Assembly: GCF_965203655.1 (NCBI RefSeq)
Contig: NZ_CBDBDD010000008.1
Coordinates: forward strand, 372,001-436,000
Reading direction: 5' to 3'
Length of the DNA: 64,000 nucleotides
Origin: Poriferisodalis sp965203655
GTDB taxonomy: Bacteria; Actinomycetota; Acidimicrobiia; Acidimicrobiales; Poriferisodalaceae
In this document: positions 1-8,248 of the stretch, one piece after another
How the letters are laid out: each line of letters opens with the position of its first letter
How positions within the stretch are numbered: position 1 is the first letter of the stretch
Notes under the pieces: model-generated
Database searches by the model: none
Told to the model about the DNA's origin: nothing
What the model saw: only the letters and a program-made list of their open reading frames with translations
Translations under genes and position numbers: made by a program

Positions 1-269
1 GCGATCCTGCAGCACTGATCGTCAACTTGCGCGGCAAGCGGCTGGGGCCACGCGATGCGCAGCGGATCCTGGATCGCCATGCAGCACTGCCCACCCATCC
101 GCACGCCCTGCGACACACCTATGCCACGCATCTGCTCGACGGCGGCGCCGATCTGCGGGTGGTGCAGGAGCTGCTTGGCCACCAGCGGCTCGCGACCACC
201 CAGATCTATACGCACCTCAGCAAGGAACGCCTGCGGGAGGTCTACGAGTCGGCGCACCCGCGCGCCTGA
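1..269 (+). CDS. Tyrosine recombinase, C-terminal part (XerC/XerD-like), truncated by window start
   Basis: Only the last ~88 residues are visible; the frame is open to the left edge. It shows the end of a phage-integrase-family catalytic domain: the HxLRHTYATHLL block (His and second Arg of the active site), LLGH and the nucleophile Tyr in the IYTHLS context. This is the family that resolves chromosome dimers at dif sites. XerC commonly lies close to rpsB in Actinobacteria, which favours XerC over a phage integrase. The C-terminus is short, as in housekeeping Xer proteins. The visible part cannot separate XerC from XerD. Confidence 0.9.
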   Translation, partial: DPAALIVNLRGKRLGPRDAQRILDRHAALPTHPHALRHTYATHLLDGGADLRVVQELLGHQRLATTQIYTHLSKERLREVYESAHPRA

Positions 270-331
270 AGGGTCCGGTCGCAGGGGCCTCGCTTGGCGT
301 TCGGCGGCTTCGGCCGTACAAGGGCGCCGGC

Positions 332-892
332 GTGCTGGGTGCATCGACGGCGCTCGTAGCTGTGTGCGTCGCGGTGCTGATTGCCGGCACTTCTGAGGCC
401 CTAGCCCAAACCGGGCCATTGCCGACCTACATCTGGCCGGTGGACGGGACGGTCGTCGATCCCTTCCGACCCCCGTCGCACGCCTACGGACCGGGCAATC
501 GCGGTCTCGAGTTCGCGACGCAGCGCGGAGCGCCGTTCTGGGCGGCGAGCGACGGCGTAGTCAGCTTCGCCGGTCCGGTCGGCGGACGACTGCACGTTAC
601 GGTCAGCCATCCCGACGGTCTGCGTGTCTCCTACTCCGGGGTCGCGACCGTCGAGGTCGAGCGGGGCGAACGGGTGCGGCGGGGCCAGCCGCTCGGAACG
701 GTTTCGGACCGGCTCCATGTCGGGGTGCGCAGGGGAAGGGTCTACCTCGACCCAGCCCAGATCTTCGCAGGTGGCCCCGGCGCAGGCCTCCGCCCATCTG
801 GTGGGCGCCCGAGGCTGGTGCGATCCGCAGACTCCGTGTACCGGCTGCAACTGCGCTGGCTACACTCCGGCGCTGGCATTGCGGTGCTGTGA
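332..892 (+). CDS. Exported LytM/M23-like domain protein with degraded metal site
   Basis: 186 aa from a GTG start. Residues 1-26 form a signal peptide (hydrophobic core, ALAQ-type cleavage site). The rest matches the beta-sheet core of M23/LytM peptidases: Gly-rich strands, the GAPFWAASDGVVSFAG block, and an RLHVGV...VYLDP ending. The zinc ligands are mostly gone. The usual H-R-G-(I/L)-D is here N-R-G-L-E, and the usual HLHF is RLHV. It is therefore probably a non-catalytic LytM protein that binds or regulates cell-wall enzymes. A gene for an M23 protein just before rpsB is common in Actinobacteria, so the position looks inherited. The last ~40 residues are not recognisable. Confidence 0.75.
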   Translation: MLGASTALVAVCVAVLIAGTSEALAQTGPLPTYIWPVDGTVVDPFRPPSHAYGPGNRGLEFATQRGAPFWAASDGVVSFAGPVGGRLHVTVSHPDGLRVSYSGVATVEVERGERVRRGQPLGTVSDRLHVGVRRGRVYLDPAQIFAGGPGAGLRPSGGRPRLVRSADSVYRLQLRWLHSGAGIAVL

Positions 893-991
893 GGTCCACA
901 CCTTCGGAGACCCTGTCTCGGAGAGCTCGGGCCACACCTTCGCCGCAGCGCAACGACCCAAATGGCTGATCAGCTGGGGCGACCCCACGGT

Positions 992-1011
992 CACCGCTGC
1001 CCGCAGCGGTG
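992..1011 (+). promoter_or_regulatory. Hairpin in the rpsB leader region
   Basis: Perfect 8-bp inverted repeat (992-999 with 1004-1011) around a 4-nt CCCG loop, 42 bp before the rpsB start, with no following T run. Ribosomal protein operons are often controlled by leader structures bound by their own product, but nothing here matches a known S2 leader, so a regulatory role is only inferred. The rest of the 161-bp gap 893-1053 shows only the rpsB ribosome binding site. Confidence 0.3.
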
Positions 1012-1053
1012 TCGACCCCGGTGCAGAAGCGCGAACCGTGGGGAGGAGCACCT

Positions 1054-2109
1054 ATGTCCGCTGTCGTGACCATGTCCGACTTGCTCACCGCCGGAGTCCA
1101 CTTCGGCCACCAGACCCGTCGATGGAATCCCAAGATGGAGCGCTTCCTGTGGGGCGAGCGCAACGGGATCTACATCATCGACCTGCGGCAGACGCTCGAG
1201 TTGCTGGAACAGGCCTATGGCTACGTGCGCGACACGGTGGCGGGAGGCGGCACGATCCTCTTTGTCGGCACCAAGCGCCAGGCGCAGTACCCGATCCAGC
1301 GCCACGCCAACGCCTGCGGCATGCCGTTCGTCAACCAGCGTTGGCTCGGCGGGATGCTCACCAACTTCCGCACCATCCGCGGCCGGGTCACCAAGATGCT
1401 TGAGTACGAGCGGATGCAGGCAGCCGGCGACTTCGACAACATGCCGAAGAAGGAAGCCCTCCTGCACATGCGCGAGCTCACCAAGCTGCAGCGCAACCTC
1501 AACGGCATCCGCAACATGGACAAGCTGCCCGATGCTGTATTCGTGCTCGATACGCCCAAGGAGCACATCGCCGTGGCCGAGGCGGTCAGGCTGAAGCTGC
1601 CGGTAGTCGCGGTGGCCGACTCGAACTCGGATCCCGACCCGATCAGCTATGTGATCCCCGGCAACGACGATGCCATCCGCTCGACCGAGCTGCTGTGCAG
1701 GGTCATGGCGGATGCGGCGCGGGAGGGCCGGTTCATGGCCGAGCGCAGCGGGGTGACGATGCCCTCGGCGGGGGAGCGCTCGCCCGAGGAAGAAGCGCGG
1801 ATCGCAGCGCAGCAGGCCGAAGCACAGCGCGCGGCACTGGCTGAGGCTGCCGCACGAGAAGCTCGCATCGCAGCCGATCAGGCTGCCAAGGCGGCGGCCG
1901 CAGCAGCAGTGCCCGACATGAACTCGCCCGCGGCCCCTGCGGCATCCGCCGATGCCGCCAGCGCGGCCCCCGCTGCCGGCGATGCCGCCGCAACTGGCGA
2001 GACCGCCGCATCCGGCGACCCCGAGTCTGACGGTGCCGAGAGTGCCGCCGAGACTTCTGCGACGCCTGCCGAATCGACCGCATCAGCCGGATCAGAAGGA
2101 GCCGCCTGA
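1054..2109 (+). CDS. rpsB: 30S ribosomal protein S2
   Basis: 351 aa. The start is the ATG with GGGAGGA 7 nt upstream; an earlier in-frame start at 1009 lacks such a site. The S2 core is clear: LLTAGVHFGHQTRRWNPKM, NGIYIIDLRQT, GTKRQAQ, NQRWLGGMLTNF and VVAVADSNSDPDPI. After about residue 235 there is a ~110-residue Ala-rich tail, first predicted coiled coil with Glu/Arg/Gln, then low-complexity Ala/Ser/Pro. Bacterial S2 is usually ~240-260 aa, so the tail is an extension of unknown role. First gene of rpsB-tsf; the tsf ribosome binding site lies inside its 3' end. Confidence 0.97.
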   Translation: MSAVVTMSDLLTAGVHFGHQTRRWNPKMERFLWGERNGIYIIDLRQTLELLEQAYGYVRDTVAGGGTILFVGTKRQAQYPIQRHANACGMPFVNQRWLGGMLTNFRTIRGRVTKMLEYERMQAAGDFDNMPKKEALLHMRELTKLQRNLNGIRNMDKLPDAVFVLDTPKEHIAVAEAVRLKLPVVAVADSNSDPDPISYVIPGNDDAIRSTELLCRVMADAAREGRFMAERSGVTMPSAGERSPEEEARIAAQQAEAQRAALAEAAAREARIAADQAAKAAAAAAVPDMNSPAAPAASADAASAAPAAGDAAATGETAASGDPESDGAESAAETSATPAESTASAGSEGAA

Positions 2110-2110
2110 C

Positions 2111-2917
2111 ATGGCAGCGTTCACTGCGAAGGACGTCCAAGCCCTGCGCAAGGCCACGGGCGCCGGGATGATGGATGCCAAGAACGCGTTGACACGCTGC
2201 GATGGCGATGCCGAGGCCGCGGCCCAGTGGCTGCGCGAGAACGGCATCGCCTCCTCCGCGGCGCGAGCAGATCGCGACAATAGCGATGGCGTCGTTGTGG
2301 CCCGTGTCGTCGAGCGCGGCAACGGCTCGGTGGGCGCGATCGTGGAGCTGCGCTGCGAAACGGATTTCGTGGCGAAGTCCGATGGATTCCAGGCCATGGC
2401 GGATCAGCTCCTTGACGCCGTGCTTGGCGACGGGCCGAATGCCGTCGCCGATTCCGCCGGAGCTATCGACGATCTCAAGATCACGCTCAAAGAGAACATC
2501 GCGGTCGGGGCCGTCGAACGCTACGAGGCTCCTGCAGGCTCCTGCATCGACGCCTACGTCCACCAGCAGAACGGCCGCGGCGTCAATGCCGTGCTCGTCG
2601 AGATCGATGGTGCCACGCCGGAGGTCGCTCACGATGTCGCACTGCACATCGCCAGCAGCAGACCGACCTACATCCAGCGCTCGGACGTGCCTGCAGACGT
2701 GCTGGACCGCGAGCGGGCCACGCTCGAAGCCCTGAGTCGCAACGAGGGCAAGCCCGAAGCTGCGCTCGGAAAGATCGTGGAAGGTCGCTTGGTGGGCTTC
2801 TTGCGTGAGCACACCCTGATGGAGCAGAAGTTCGTAAAGGACGAGAAGCGCACGATCGCCGATCTCGTCGGGGGGGCAAGCGTGACGCGCTTCGCTCAGA
2901 TCGAGATCGGACGCTGA
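2111..2917 (+). CDS. tsf: Elongation factor Ts
   Basis: 268 aa. Nucleotide exchange factor for EF-Tu, releasing GDP during elongation. It has the N-terminal UBA-like helix bundle (VQALRKATGAGMMDAKNAL), the hallmark CETDFVAKS motif that contacts the EF-Tu nucleotide pocket, and the dimer-like core repeats ending in AALGKIVEGRL and the EQKFVKD block. The ATG begins one base after the rpsB stop, with AAGGAG at 2096-2101, which indicates coupled translation with rpsB. Length and composition are ordinary. Confidence 0.97.
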   Translation: MAAFTAKDVQALRKATGAGMMDAKNALTRCDGDAEAAAQWLRENGIASSAARADRDNSDGVVVARVVERGNGSVGAIVELRCETDFVAKSDGFQAMADQLLDAVLGDGPNAVADSAGAIDDLKITLKENIAVGAVERYEAPAGSCIDAYVHQQNGRGVNAVLVEIDGATPEVAHDVALHIASSRPTYIQRSDVPADVLDRERATLEALSRNEGKPEAALGKIVEGRLVGFLREHTLMEQKFVKDEKRTIADLVGGASVTRFAQIEIGR

Positions 2918-2925
2918 GCGCACCT

Positions 2926-3720
2926 ATGGCCGCAGTCCGCTCAGACGTGCCGCCGGACGAGCAGGCTGGGCCCTTTGAGCCGCTGCGCCCTCGTCACCGC
3001 AAGCAGGCTGCATGGAGGCGGGTAGTGCTGAAGCTGTCGGGCGAAGCTCTCGCCGACAAGGGCGGAAACAACGTCAATTCGGCAGTTGTCGACCAGCTCG
3101 CGTCGGAGATATCCGATGTCTGGGTCTCCCTCGAAGTCGACATTGCGGTGGTCGTCGGGGGCGGCAATATCTGGCGTGGCATGGCGGGCTCGATCGGCGG
3201 CATGGACCGTGCCCAGTCCGACCACATGGGCATGCTGGCCACCGTCATCAATGCGCTGGCCCTCCAGGACGCACTCGAACGCCGTGATGTGCCGACTCGC
3301 GTCATGACGGCGATCGGGATGGCTCAGATCGCCGAGCCCTACATCCGCCGTCGCGCCGTCCGCCACCTCGAGAAGGGGCGCGTGGTGATCTTCGCGGCGG
3401 GCACCGGCAACCCGTTCTTCACGACCGATACCGCTGCGGCGCTCCGTGCCGCTGAAGTCGACGCCGATGTCGTGCTGAAGGGCACCCACTCAGGCATCGA
3501 CGGCGTGTACACGGCAGACCCGCAGACTGATCCCGACGCCAAGCTCCTCGGCGAGGTCACGTTTCTCGAGGTGCTCTCCCAGGAGCTGGCAGTGATGGAC
3601 TCAGCGGCCATCGCCGTCTGCAAGGACAACGCCACCCCCATTGTCGTTTTCGACTTGATGACGCAGGGCAACTTCCGCAGCGTCGTCGAAGGCGAGGCGC
3701 TGGGCACTCTGGTGCGGTAG
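2926..3720 (+). CDS. pyrH: UMP kinase
   Basis: 264 aa. Phosphorylates UMP to UDP with ATP, the first committed step to UTP and CTP. Amino-acid-kinase fold: RVVLKLSGEAL (phosphate loop), VVVGGGNIWRG, the UMP-binding DRAQSDHMGMLATVINALALQ region, GTGNPFFTTDTAA and DGVYTADP. About 30 N-terminal residues precede the kinase core, longer than most bacterial PyrH, and a shorter start cannot be excluded. It follows tsf by 8 bp in the usual tsf-pyrH-frr order. Confidence 0.96.
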   Translation: MAAVRSDVPPDEQAGPFEPLRPRHRKQAAWRRVVLKLSGEALADKGGNNVNSAVVDQLASEISDVWVSLEVDIAVVVGGGNIWRGMAGSIGGMDRAQSDHMGMLATVINALALQDALERRDVPTRVMTAIGMAQIAEPYIRRRAVRHLEKGRVVIFAAGTGNPFFTTDTAAALRAAEVDADVVLKGTHSGIDGVYTADPQTDPDAKLLGEVTFLEVLSQELAVMDSAAIAVCKDNATPIVVFDLMTQGNFRSVVEGEALGTLVR

Positions 3721-3775
3721 GTCTGGCCTCGCAGACGCCGACGTGGGGTCCCGGTCCCGCGTGGGCGGGCGGGAG

Positions 3776-3781
3776 TACGCT
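3776..3781 (+). promoter_or_regulatory. -10 box (TACGCT) for leaderless frr
   Basis: TACGCT ends 6 nt before the GTG at 3788, so transcription would begin at or next to the start codon. No good Shine-Dalgarno lies at normal spacing. Together with conserved protein N-termini this selects 3788 over an in-frame start at 3743. Confidence 0.6.
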
Positions 3782-3787
3782 GGTCAG

Positions 3788-4354
3788 GTGAGCGAATTCG
3801 CCGCCGAAATCTGCGCGGACGCTCGCCAGCGAATGGGCGCCGCCGTCGAGCACTCTCGTGCCAATTTTGCGACCGTCCGCACGGGCAGAGCGACGCCGGC
3901 ACTGGTCGAGAAGCTCGCGGTCGACTACTACGGCGCGAACGTCCCCCTGCAGCAGCTCGCCGGTTTCTCCGTGCCCGAAGCGCGCATGCTGGTCATCCAG
4001 CCGTTCGACCGTGCGGCGCTGGACGCGATCTCCAAGGCGGTCATGGAGTCCGACCTGGGAATCAACCCGTCCAGCGACGGTCATGTTCTGCGGCTCGTGT
4101 TCCCCCCGCTGACCGAAGACCGGCGCAGGGATCTGGTACGAGTGGTGAAGCAGATGGCCGAAGACGGGCGTGTCGCGGTGCGCAATCTGCGTCGCAGTGC
4201 TCGTCATGATCTCGATACGCTCGAAAAGGAGAAGGAGATCTCCTCCGACCAGAAGCGCAGCTTCGAGAACGAGCTCGACGCTGATACCGCCAAGTTTGTG
4301 GGAGACATTGACCGGGCGTTGGACGCCAAGGAGCAGGAACTCCTCGAGGTTTGA
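3788..4354 (+). CDS. frr: Ribosome recycling factor
   Basis: 188 aa. Splits post-termination ribosomes together with EF-G. RRF family residues are evident: FATVRTGRATPALVEKL, VDYYGANVPLQQLA, FDRAALDAISKAVMESDLGINPSSDG, LRLVFPPLTEDRRRDLV and the final long helix with VAVRNLRR. The GTG start gives the standard RRF length; starting at 3743 would add a 15-residue basic tail with no counterpart. It probably has its own promoter (-10 at 3776) in addition to read-through from pyrH. Confidence 0.96.
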   Translation: MSEFAAEICADARQRMGAAVEHSRANFATVRTGRATPALVEKLAVDYYGANVPLQQLAGFSVPEARMLVIQPFDRAALDAISKAVMESDLGINPSSDGHVLRLVFPPLTEDRRRDLVRVVKQMAEDGRVAVRNLRRSARHDLDTLEKEKEISSDQKRSFENELDADTAKFVGDIDRALDAKEQELLEV

Positions 4355-4374
4355 TCGAGCAGGTGTGGAGGTAG

Positions 4375-5799
4375 ATGTCCGAGAGCAGCGAGCATCCGCC
4401 GAGAGAACCCGATGATGCTCCACACGATCCTGCTGCCGCCGACGAGACCTTGGGCTCGACGCGCCCGCTGGTGAACTTCGAGTCGGCAGGCGCCGATGCG
4501 CCAGGCCCTCCGGCTGGGTCCGATGCGCCTCCTGCGTCGGCCGCTGAGTCTGATGCGCCTCCTGCGTCGGCCGCTGAGCCAGAGCGACGCGGCGGCTCAC
4601 GCTTGTTCCCGCAGTTGCCCGACGACCCGCGTCTTGCTCCCCAGGCCGCCGAGGCATCGCAGGAACCAGATCCGGATCAGGCTGGCTACGAGCCGCTGTT
4701 CGATCCGCCAGCCGCCGAGGCGACGCCACAGGCTCCGCAGCCATCGGTCGCGGCAGCCCCGTCTGAGATCCCCGAGATCGGCGGGTCCGAGGCCGCAACG
4801 CTGACGGAGGCTCCCTCGGAGTCCGGTGCGGCGACATCCGAACCTGACCGCTTCGCTGAATGGGCCCGGCTCGATGCATCCGCGTCGCATTGGCGCGAGG
4901 GAAGCCAAGACTATGAGGAGCGTGGAGTCGTGAGCGACGAAGCCCGAACTGTGTTGCACAACGGCCCGCAGAACGCGGGCCGCAGCGGCCGCAACCTGCC
5001 CGCAGCCATCGCCGTTGGCATTGCCCTGGCCGCCCTGTTCTTCGGCGCGCTCTGGCTCGGCGAAGCCGCCATTGTCGCGCTCATCGTTGTCGTGCTGGTG
5101 CTCGCCGCGGCGGAGTTCTACCGCGCAGCACGGCCCCTCGGATACCGGCCAGCGACCCTGGCCGGTCTCGTCGGCGTCGGCGGCCTGACGGTCGGGGTGC
5201 ACCTGCGCGGCGTCGAGGCCTACCCAATCGTGCTCGCGACTGCCGCGGTGACGATCTTCTGCTGGTTCCTGCTCGGCATCGAGCGCGATCACCCCACCGC
5301 GAACCTCGCCATCACGGCGCTCGGGCTCCTGTGGATCGGCGGGCTGGGCTCGTTCGCCGCCTTGATGCTGCGTGAGCCGAACGGCGATTCCTTGCTGATC
5401 GCGGCCGTGATCGGCACCGTCGTCTATGACGTCGGCGGCTTCGTGGTCGGCCGTACCACTGGTCAGAGCCGCCTCGCGCCGCGCATCAGCCCCAACAAGA
5501 CCCATGAAGGTCTCATCGGGGGCATCGTGCTGTCGGTCGTCGTGACGACGCTGGTGATGAACCGGTTCCCCGGCGTGTTCCCGTGGACCGAGAGCCTGCT
5601 CGACGCGCTGTGGCTGAGCCTTGCCGTCGCGCTCGCAGCGCCGCTGGGCGACCTTTCCCAGTCGCTGGTCAAGCGCGATGTCAACGTGAAGGACATGGGC
5701 AACCTGCTGCCCGGTCACGGGGGCGTCTTCGACCGCTTCGACGCGCTGCTGTTCGCATTGCCGGCGGCGTACTTCGTCGGCACATACGTCGTCGGCTAG
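4375..5799 (+). CDS. cdsA: Phosphatidate cytidylyltransferase with long acidic N-terminal extension
   Basis: 474 aa. Makes CDP-diacylglycerol from phosphatidate and CTP at the membrane. Residues ~205-474 are a multi-pass CdsA with the family signature SLVKRDVNVKDMGNLLPGHG followed by GVFDRFDAL. Residues 1-~200 are Pro/Ala/Glu/Ser-rich, acidic and probably disordered, with a 10-residue repeat (SDAPPASAAE) present twice. The start has GGAGG at 4367-4371, so the extension appears to be translated. Typical CdsA is ~265-300 aa; long cytosolic tails occur in some actinobacterial homologues. An internal GTG at 4930 would give a conventional-length protein. Neighbours frr and dxr are in usual order. 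Confidence 0.93.
   Translation: MSESSEHPPREPDDAPHDPAAADETLGSTRPLVNFESAGADAPGPPAGSDAPPASAAESDAPPASAAEPERRGGSRLFPQLPDDPRLAPQAAEASQEPDPDQAGYEPLFDPPAAEATPQAPQPSVAAAPSEIPEIGGSEAATLTEAPSESGAATSEPDRFAEWARLDASASHWREGSQDYEERGVVSDEARTVLHNGPQNAGRSGRNLPAAIAVGIALAALFFGALWLGEAAIVALIVVVLVLAAAEFYRAARPLGYRPATLAGLVGVGGLTVGVHLRGVEAYPIVLATAAVTIFCWFLLGIERDHPTANLAITALGLLWIGGLGSFAALMLREPNGDSLLIAAVIGTVVYDVGGFVVGRTTGQSRLAPRISPNKTHEGLIGGIVLSVVVTTLVMNRFPGVFPWTESLLDALWLSLAVALAAPLGDLSQSLVKRDVNVKDMGNLLPGHGGVFDRFDALLFALPAAYFVGTYVVG
4519..4578 (+). repeat. 30-bp tandem duplication within cdsA
   Basis: Two adjacent 30-bp units (4519-4548 and 4549-4578) that differ at one base, in frame, each encoding SDAPPASAAE in the disordered N-terminus. 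The near identity points to a recent duplication. Confidence 0.9.
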
Positions 5800-5803
5800 T
5801 CCC

Positions 5804-6958
5804 GTGGGCGCGACGACCGTCGCGGTGCTCGGCTCGACGGGTTCGATCGGCACTCAGACGCTGGAGGTGGTGCGCGCGGAGCCTGATCGCTTCAGCGTCG
5901 CGGCGCTGGCCGCGCACAGCTCGGTGCGTGAGCTTGCTTCGCAAGCCGCGGAGTTCCGGCCCGCCGTCGTGGGCATCGGCGATCAGGAACTGGCCGCAGA
6001 ACTCGCGTCGGCCGTTCCCGCCGGTATCGAGGTGGTGGCGGGCCCCGACGCCTTCGCCGCCCTCGCTGGTACGGCCGATGTTGTTGTGAATGGCGTCGTC
6101 GGATTTGCCGGCTTGGGCGTCACGCTCGAAGCGCTCGGCGCCGGACGGCGCTTGGCGCTGGCGAACAAGGAGAGCCTGATTGCCGCGGGGCCGCTCGTGC
6201 AGCCGCTGAGATCGCGGCCCGGCGCGGAGTTGATCCCGGTGGACAGCGAGCACAGCGCCGTGCACCAGTGCCTGGCGGGTGAGCCATCGCCGCCGGAGCG
6301 GCTGATTCTCACCGGCAGCGGCGGTCCATTCCGGGGCTGCAGCGCCGCCGAACTGCGCGAGGTCACCGTCGCCGACGCCCTGGCTCATCCCACCTGGTCG
6401 ATGGGGCCGAAGATCACCGTCGATTCCTCGACGCTCATGAACAAGGGGCTCGAGGTCATCGAGGCACATGAGCTGTTCGGCGTGGACTACAGCCGTATTG
6501 ACGTGCTCATCCAGCCCCAGTCGGTGATCCACTCGATGGTCACTTTCGGCGACGGCAGCACGGTCGCGCAGCTCTCCATGCCCGATATGCGCCTGCCGAT
6601 CGGCTACGCGCTGGCCTACCCCGAGCGCATCAGCACGCCGTTCGGAGCGGTCGATTGGGCAGAGCTCGGCAGCCTCACCTTCGAGCTTCCCGACACCGGC
6701 ACCTTCCGGTGCCTGGACTTGGCGTATGAGGCAGGCCGAGTCGGCGGCACTGCACCCGCGTGGCTGAACGGTGCCAATGAGTGCGCCGTCGGAGCATTCC
6801 TGGACGGACGTCTGCGCTGGCACGAGATTGCCAGCGTCATCGAGCACGCCATGGGACACCACGACGGTGCAGCCGCCGACAGCGTCGAGGCCGTGATTGC
6901 AGCCGACAGCGCCGGACGCCGTCATGCTGCTGATGCCGCGAAGCGGGCTGGCTCATGA
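5804..6958 (+). CDS. dxr: 1-deoxy-D-xylulose 5-phosphate reductoisomerase
   Basis: 384 aa, GTG start 4 bp after cdsA. Converts DXP to MEP with NADPH in the non-mevalonate isoprenoid pathway. Visible motifs: NADPH-binding LGSTGSIG near the N-terminus, LANKESLIAAG, the metal/substrate loop PVDSEHSAVHQCL, LTGSGGPF, HPTWSMGPKITVDSSTLMNK and NGANECAVGAFL. Its stop overlaps the rseP start by 4 bp (ATGA). ispG of the same pathway follows two genes later, giving a dxr-rseP-ispG unit typical of Actinobacteria. Confidence 0.97.
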   Translation: MGATTVAVLGSTGSIGTQTLEVVRAEPDRFSVAALAAHSSVRELASQAAEFRPAVVGIGDQELAAELASAVPAGIEVVAGPDAFAALAGTADVVVNGVVGFAGLGVTLEALGAGRRLALANKESLIAAGPLVQPLRSRPGAELIPVDSEHSAVHQCLAGEPSPPERLILTGSGGPFRGCSAAELREVTVADALAHPTWSMGPKITVDSSTLMNKGLEVIEAHELFGVDYSRIDVLIQPQSVIHSMVTFGDGSTVAQLSMPDMRLPIGYALAYPERISTPFGAVDWAELGSLTFELPDTGTFRCLDLAYEAGRVGGTAPAWLNGANECAVGAFLDGRLRWHEIASVIEHAMGHHDGAAADSVEAVIAADSAGRRHAADAAKRAGS

Positions 6959-8217
6959 AGGGCTACTCGACCGACGAGTTCGGATCCGAGGCGGCCCAGC
7001 ACTCGACTGCGCAGAGTCCTGCAGTTCGCAGGCTCGGATGGATCGCGGCCCTTGTCGTGCTCGTTTACCTGGCCTGGCAGTGGCCCCTGGCTGTCGGCGC
7101 TGCAGCGGTCCTCGCCGGGGTGCTGCTGATGCACGAGCTGGGCCATTACGTCACCGCCCGCGCCGTCGGCATGAAGGTCACGGATTTCTTCTTGGGCTTC
7201 GGCCCGCGGCTGTGGAGCACGCGGCGAGGCGAGACGACCTACGGCCTGCGGGCCTTGCCGCTGGGTGCCTACGTGCGCATCATCGGCATGTCAAGCGCGG
7301 ACGTGGTCGAGCCCACCGATGAGCGTCGTTCGTTCCGGGCGCAGAGCTACCCGCGCCGGCTGCTGGTGGTGTGTGCGGGGTCGCTCATGCACCTGTGCAT
7401 GGCGCTGGTCGCATTCGGGCTGCTCCATTCAGTCGTAGGAGCACCCGATTACGGCTCGAACCGCTGGCAGGTTGCCGAGGTCATGAGCACGCGAGACGGT
7501 GTCGTCCTGCCCGCAAGTGCGGCTGGCGTCGAGGTGGGCGATCGCGTCGTGTCGGTCAATGGCGTCGCCACCGAGGATTGGAACGACTTCGTGTCGCAGA
7601 TCCAGTCCCGACCCGGTGAACAGGTGCTGCTCGAGATCGAGCGTGACGGCGTCAACCGAAGCGTCGAGACCACGTTGGCGGCGAACCCCGAGACAGGAAC
7701 GGGCTTGCTGGGCGTGCGCGCCGAGGCTGCGACCCTGTACGAGACCGCCCCGCTGCCTGCAGCGATCGGCCGGTCGTTTGCCGACCTCAGCACGTCGATT
7801 GCCAATTCGGTCACCGGCATCTGGATGCTGATCTCGAATTTCGACGACGTCGTCGATCGCATCCTGTCCCCGCCGGGCGACCCGTCGGCAAACGAGGATC
7901 TGAGCACTCGCCCGCTGTCGGTCTTCGGCATCGTGCAGGTGGGCTCCGACGCATCGTGGGGCTGGTCGGAGCGTTTCGCGTTGTTCGCGCTCGTCAATGT
8001 ATTCGTGGGGGTCTTCAACATGATCCCGTTGCCGCCGTTCGACGGCGGCCATGCAGCGGTCGCCACCTACGAGCGCTGGCGCGAACGCGGCGGGCGTGCC
8101 CGCTACATGATCGACCCACGAGCACTGGCACCCCTCGCGATTGCCGTGGTGGCGCTGCTCACGTTCTTGGGGGTCGGCCTGCTGTATCTCGACATCGCCA
8201 ACCCGATCAACCTGTGA
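6955..8217 (+). CDS. rseP: Site-2 intramembrane metalloprotease, RseP family
   Basis: 420 aa. Cuts membrane-bound anti-sigma factors or signal-peptide remnants within the membrane. The zinc motif HELGH is at residues 60-64 in the first catalytic membrane segment. A single PDZ domain follows (AAGVEVGDRVVSVNGVATEDWNDF region). The second metal-ligand motif is near the C-terminus as NMIPLPPFDGGH. Several hydrophobic segments frame these. One PDZ domain and ~420 aa are usual for Gram-positive members. Translation is coupled to dxr by the 4-bp overlap. Confidence 0.95.
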   Translation: MKGYSTDEFGSEAAQHSTAQSPAVRRLGWIAALVVLVYLAWQWPLAVGAAAVLAGVLLMHELGHYVTARAVGMKVTDFFLGFGPRLWSTRRGETTYGLRALPLGAYVRIIGMSSADVVEPTDERRSFRAQSYPRRLLVVCAGSLMHLCMALVAFGLLHSVVGAPDYGSNRWQVAEVMSTRDGVVLPASAAGVEVGDRVVSVNGVATEDWNDFVSQIQSRPGEQVLLEIERDGVNRSVETTLAANPETGTGLLGVRAEAATLYETAPLPAAIGRSFADLSTSIANSVTGIWMLISNFDDVVDRILSPPGDPSANEDLSTRPLSVFGIVQVGSDASWGWSERFALFALVNVFVGVFNMIPLPPFDGGHAAVATYERWRERGGRARYMIDPRALAPLAIAVVALLTFLGVGLLYLDIANPINL

Positions 8218-8230
8218 GACGATCGCCCCC

Positions 8231-8248
8231 ATGAGCCCGCCGCTATGA
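8231..8248 (+). other. Duplicated start region before ispG with a five-codon mini-frame
   Basis: An 11-base segment beginning at the ATG (ATGAGCCCGCC) occurs at 8231 and again at 8245, 14 bp apart. The first ATG opens a frame of five codons whose stop overlaps the ispG ATG (ATGA). Termination there could re-initiate directly at ispG, so it may act as a tiny translational relay; it may equally be inert. Confidence 0.35.
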
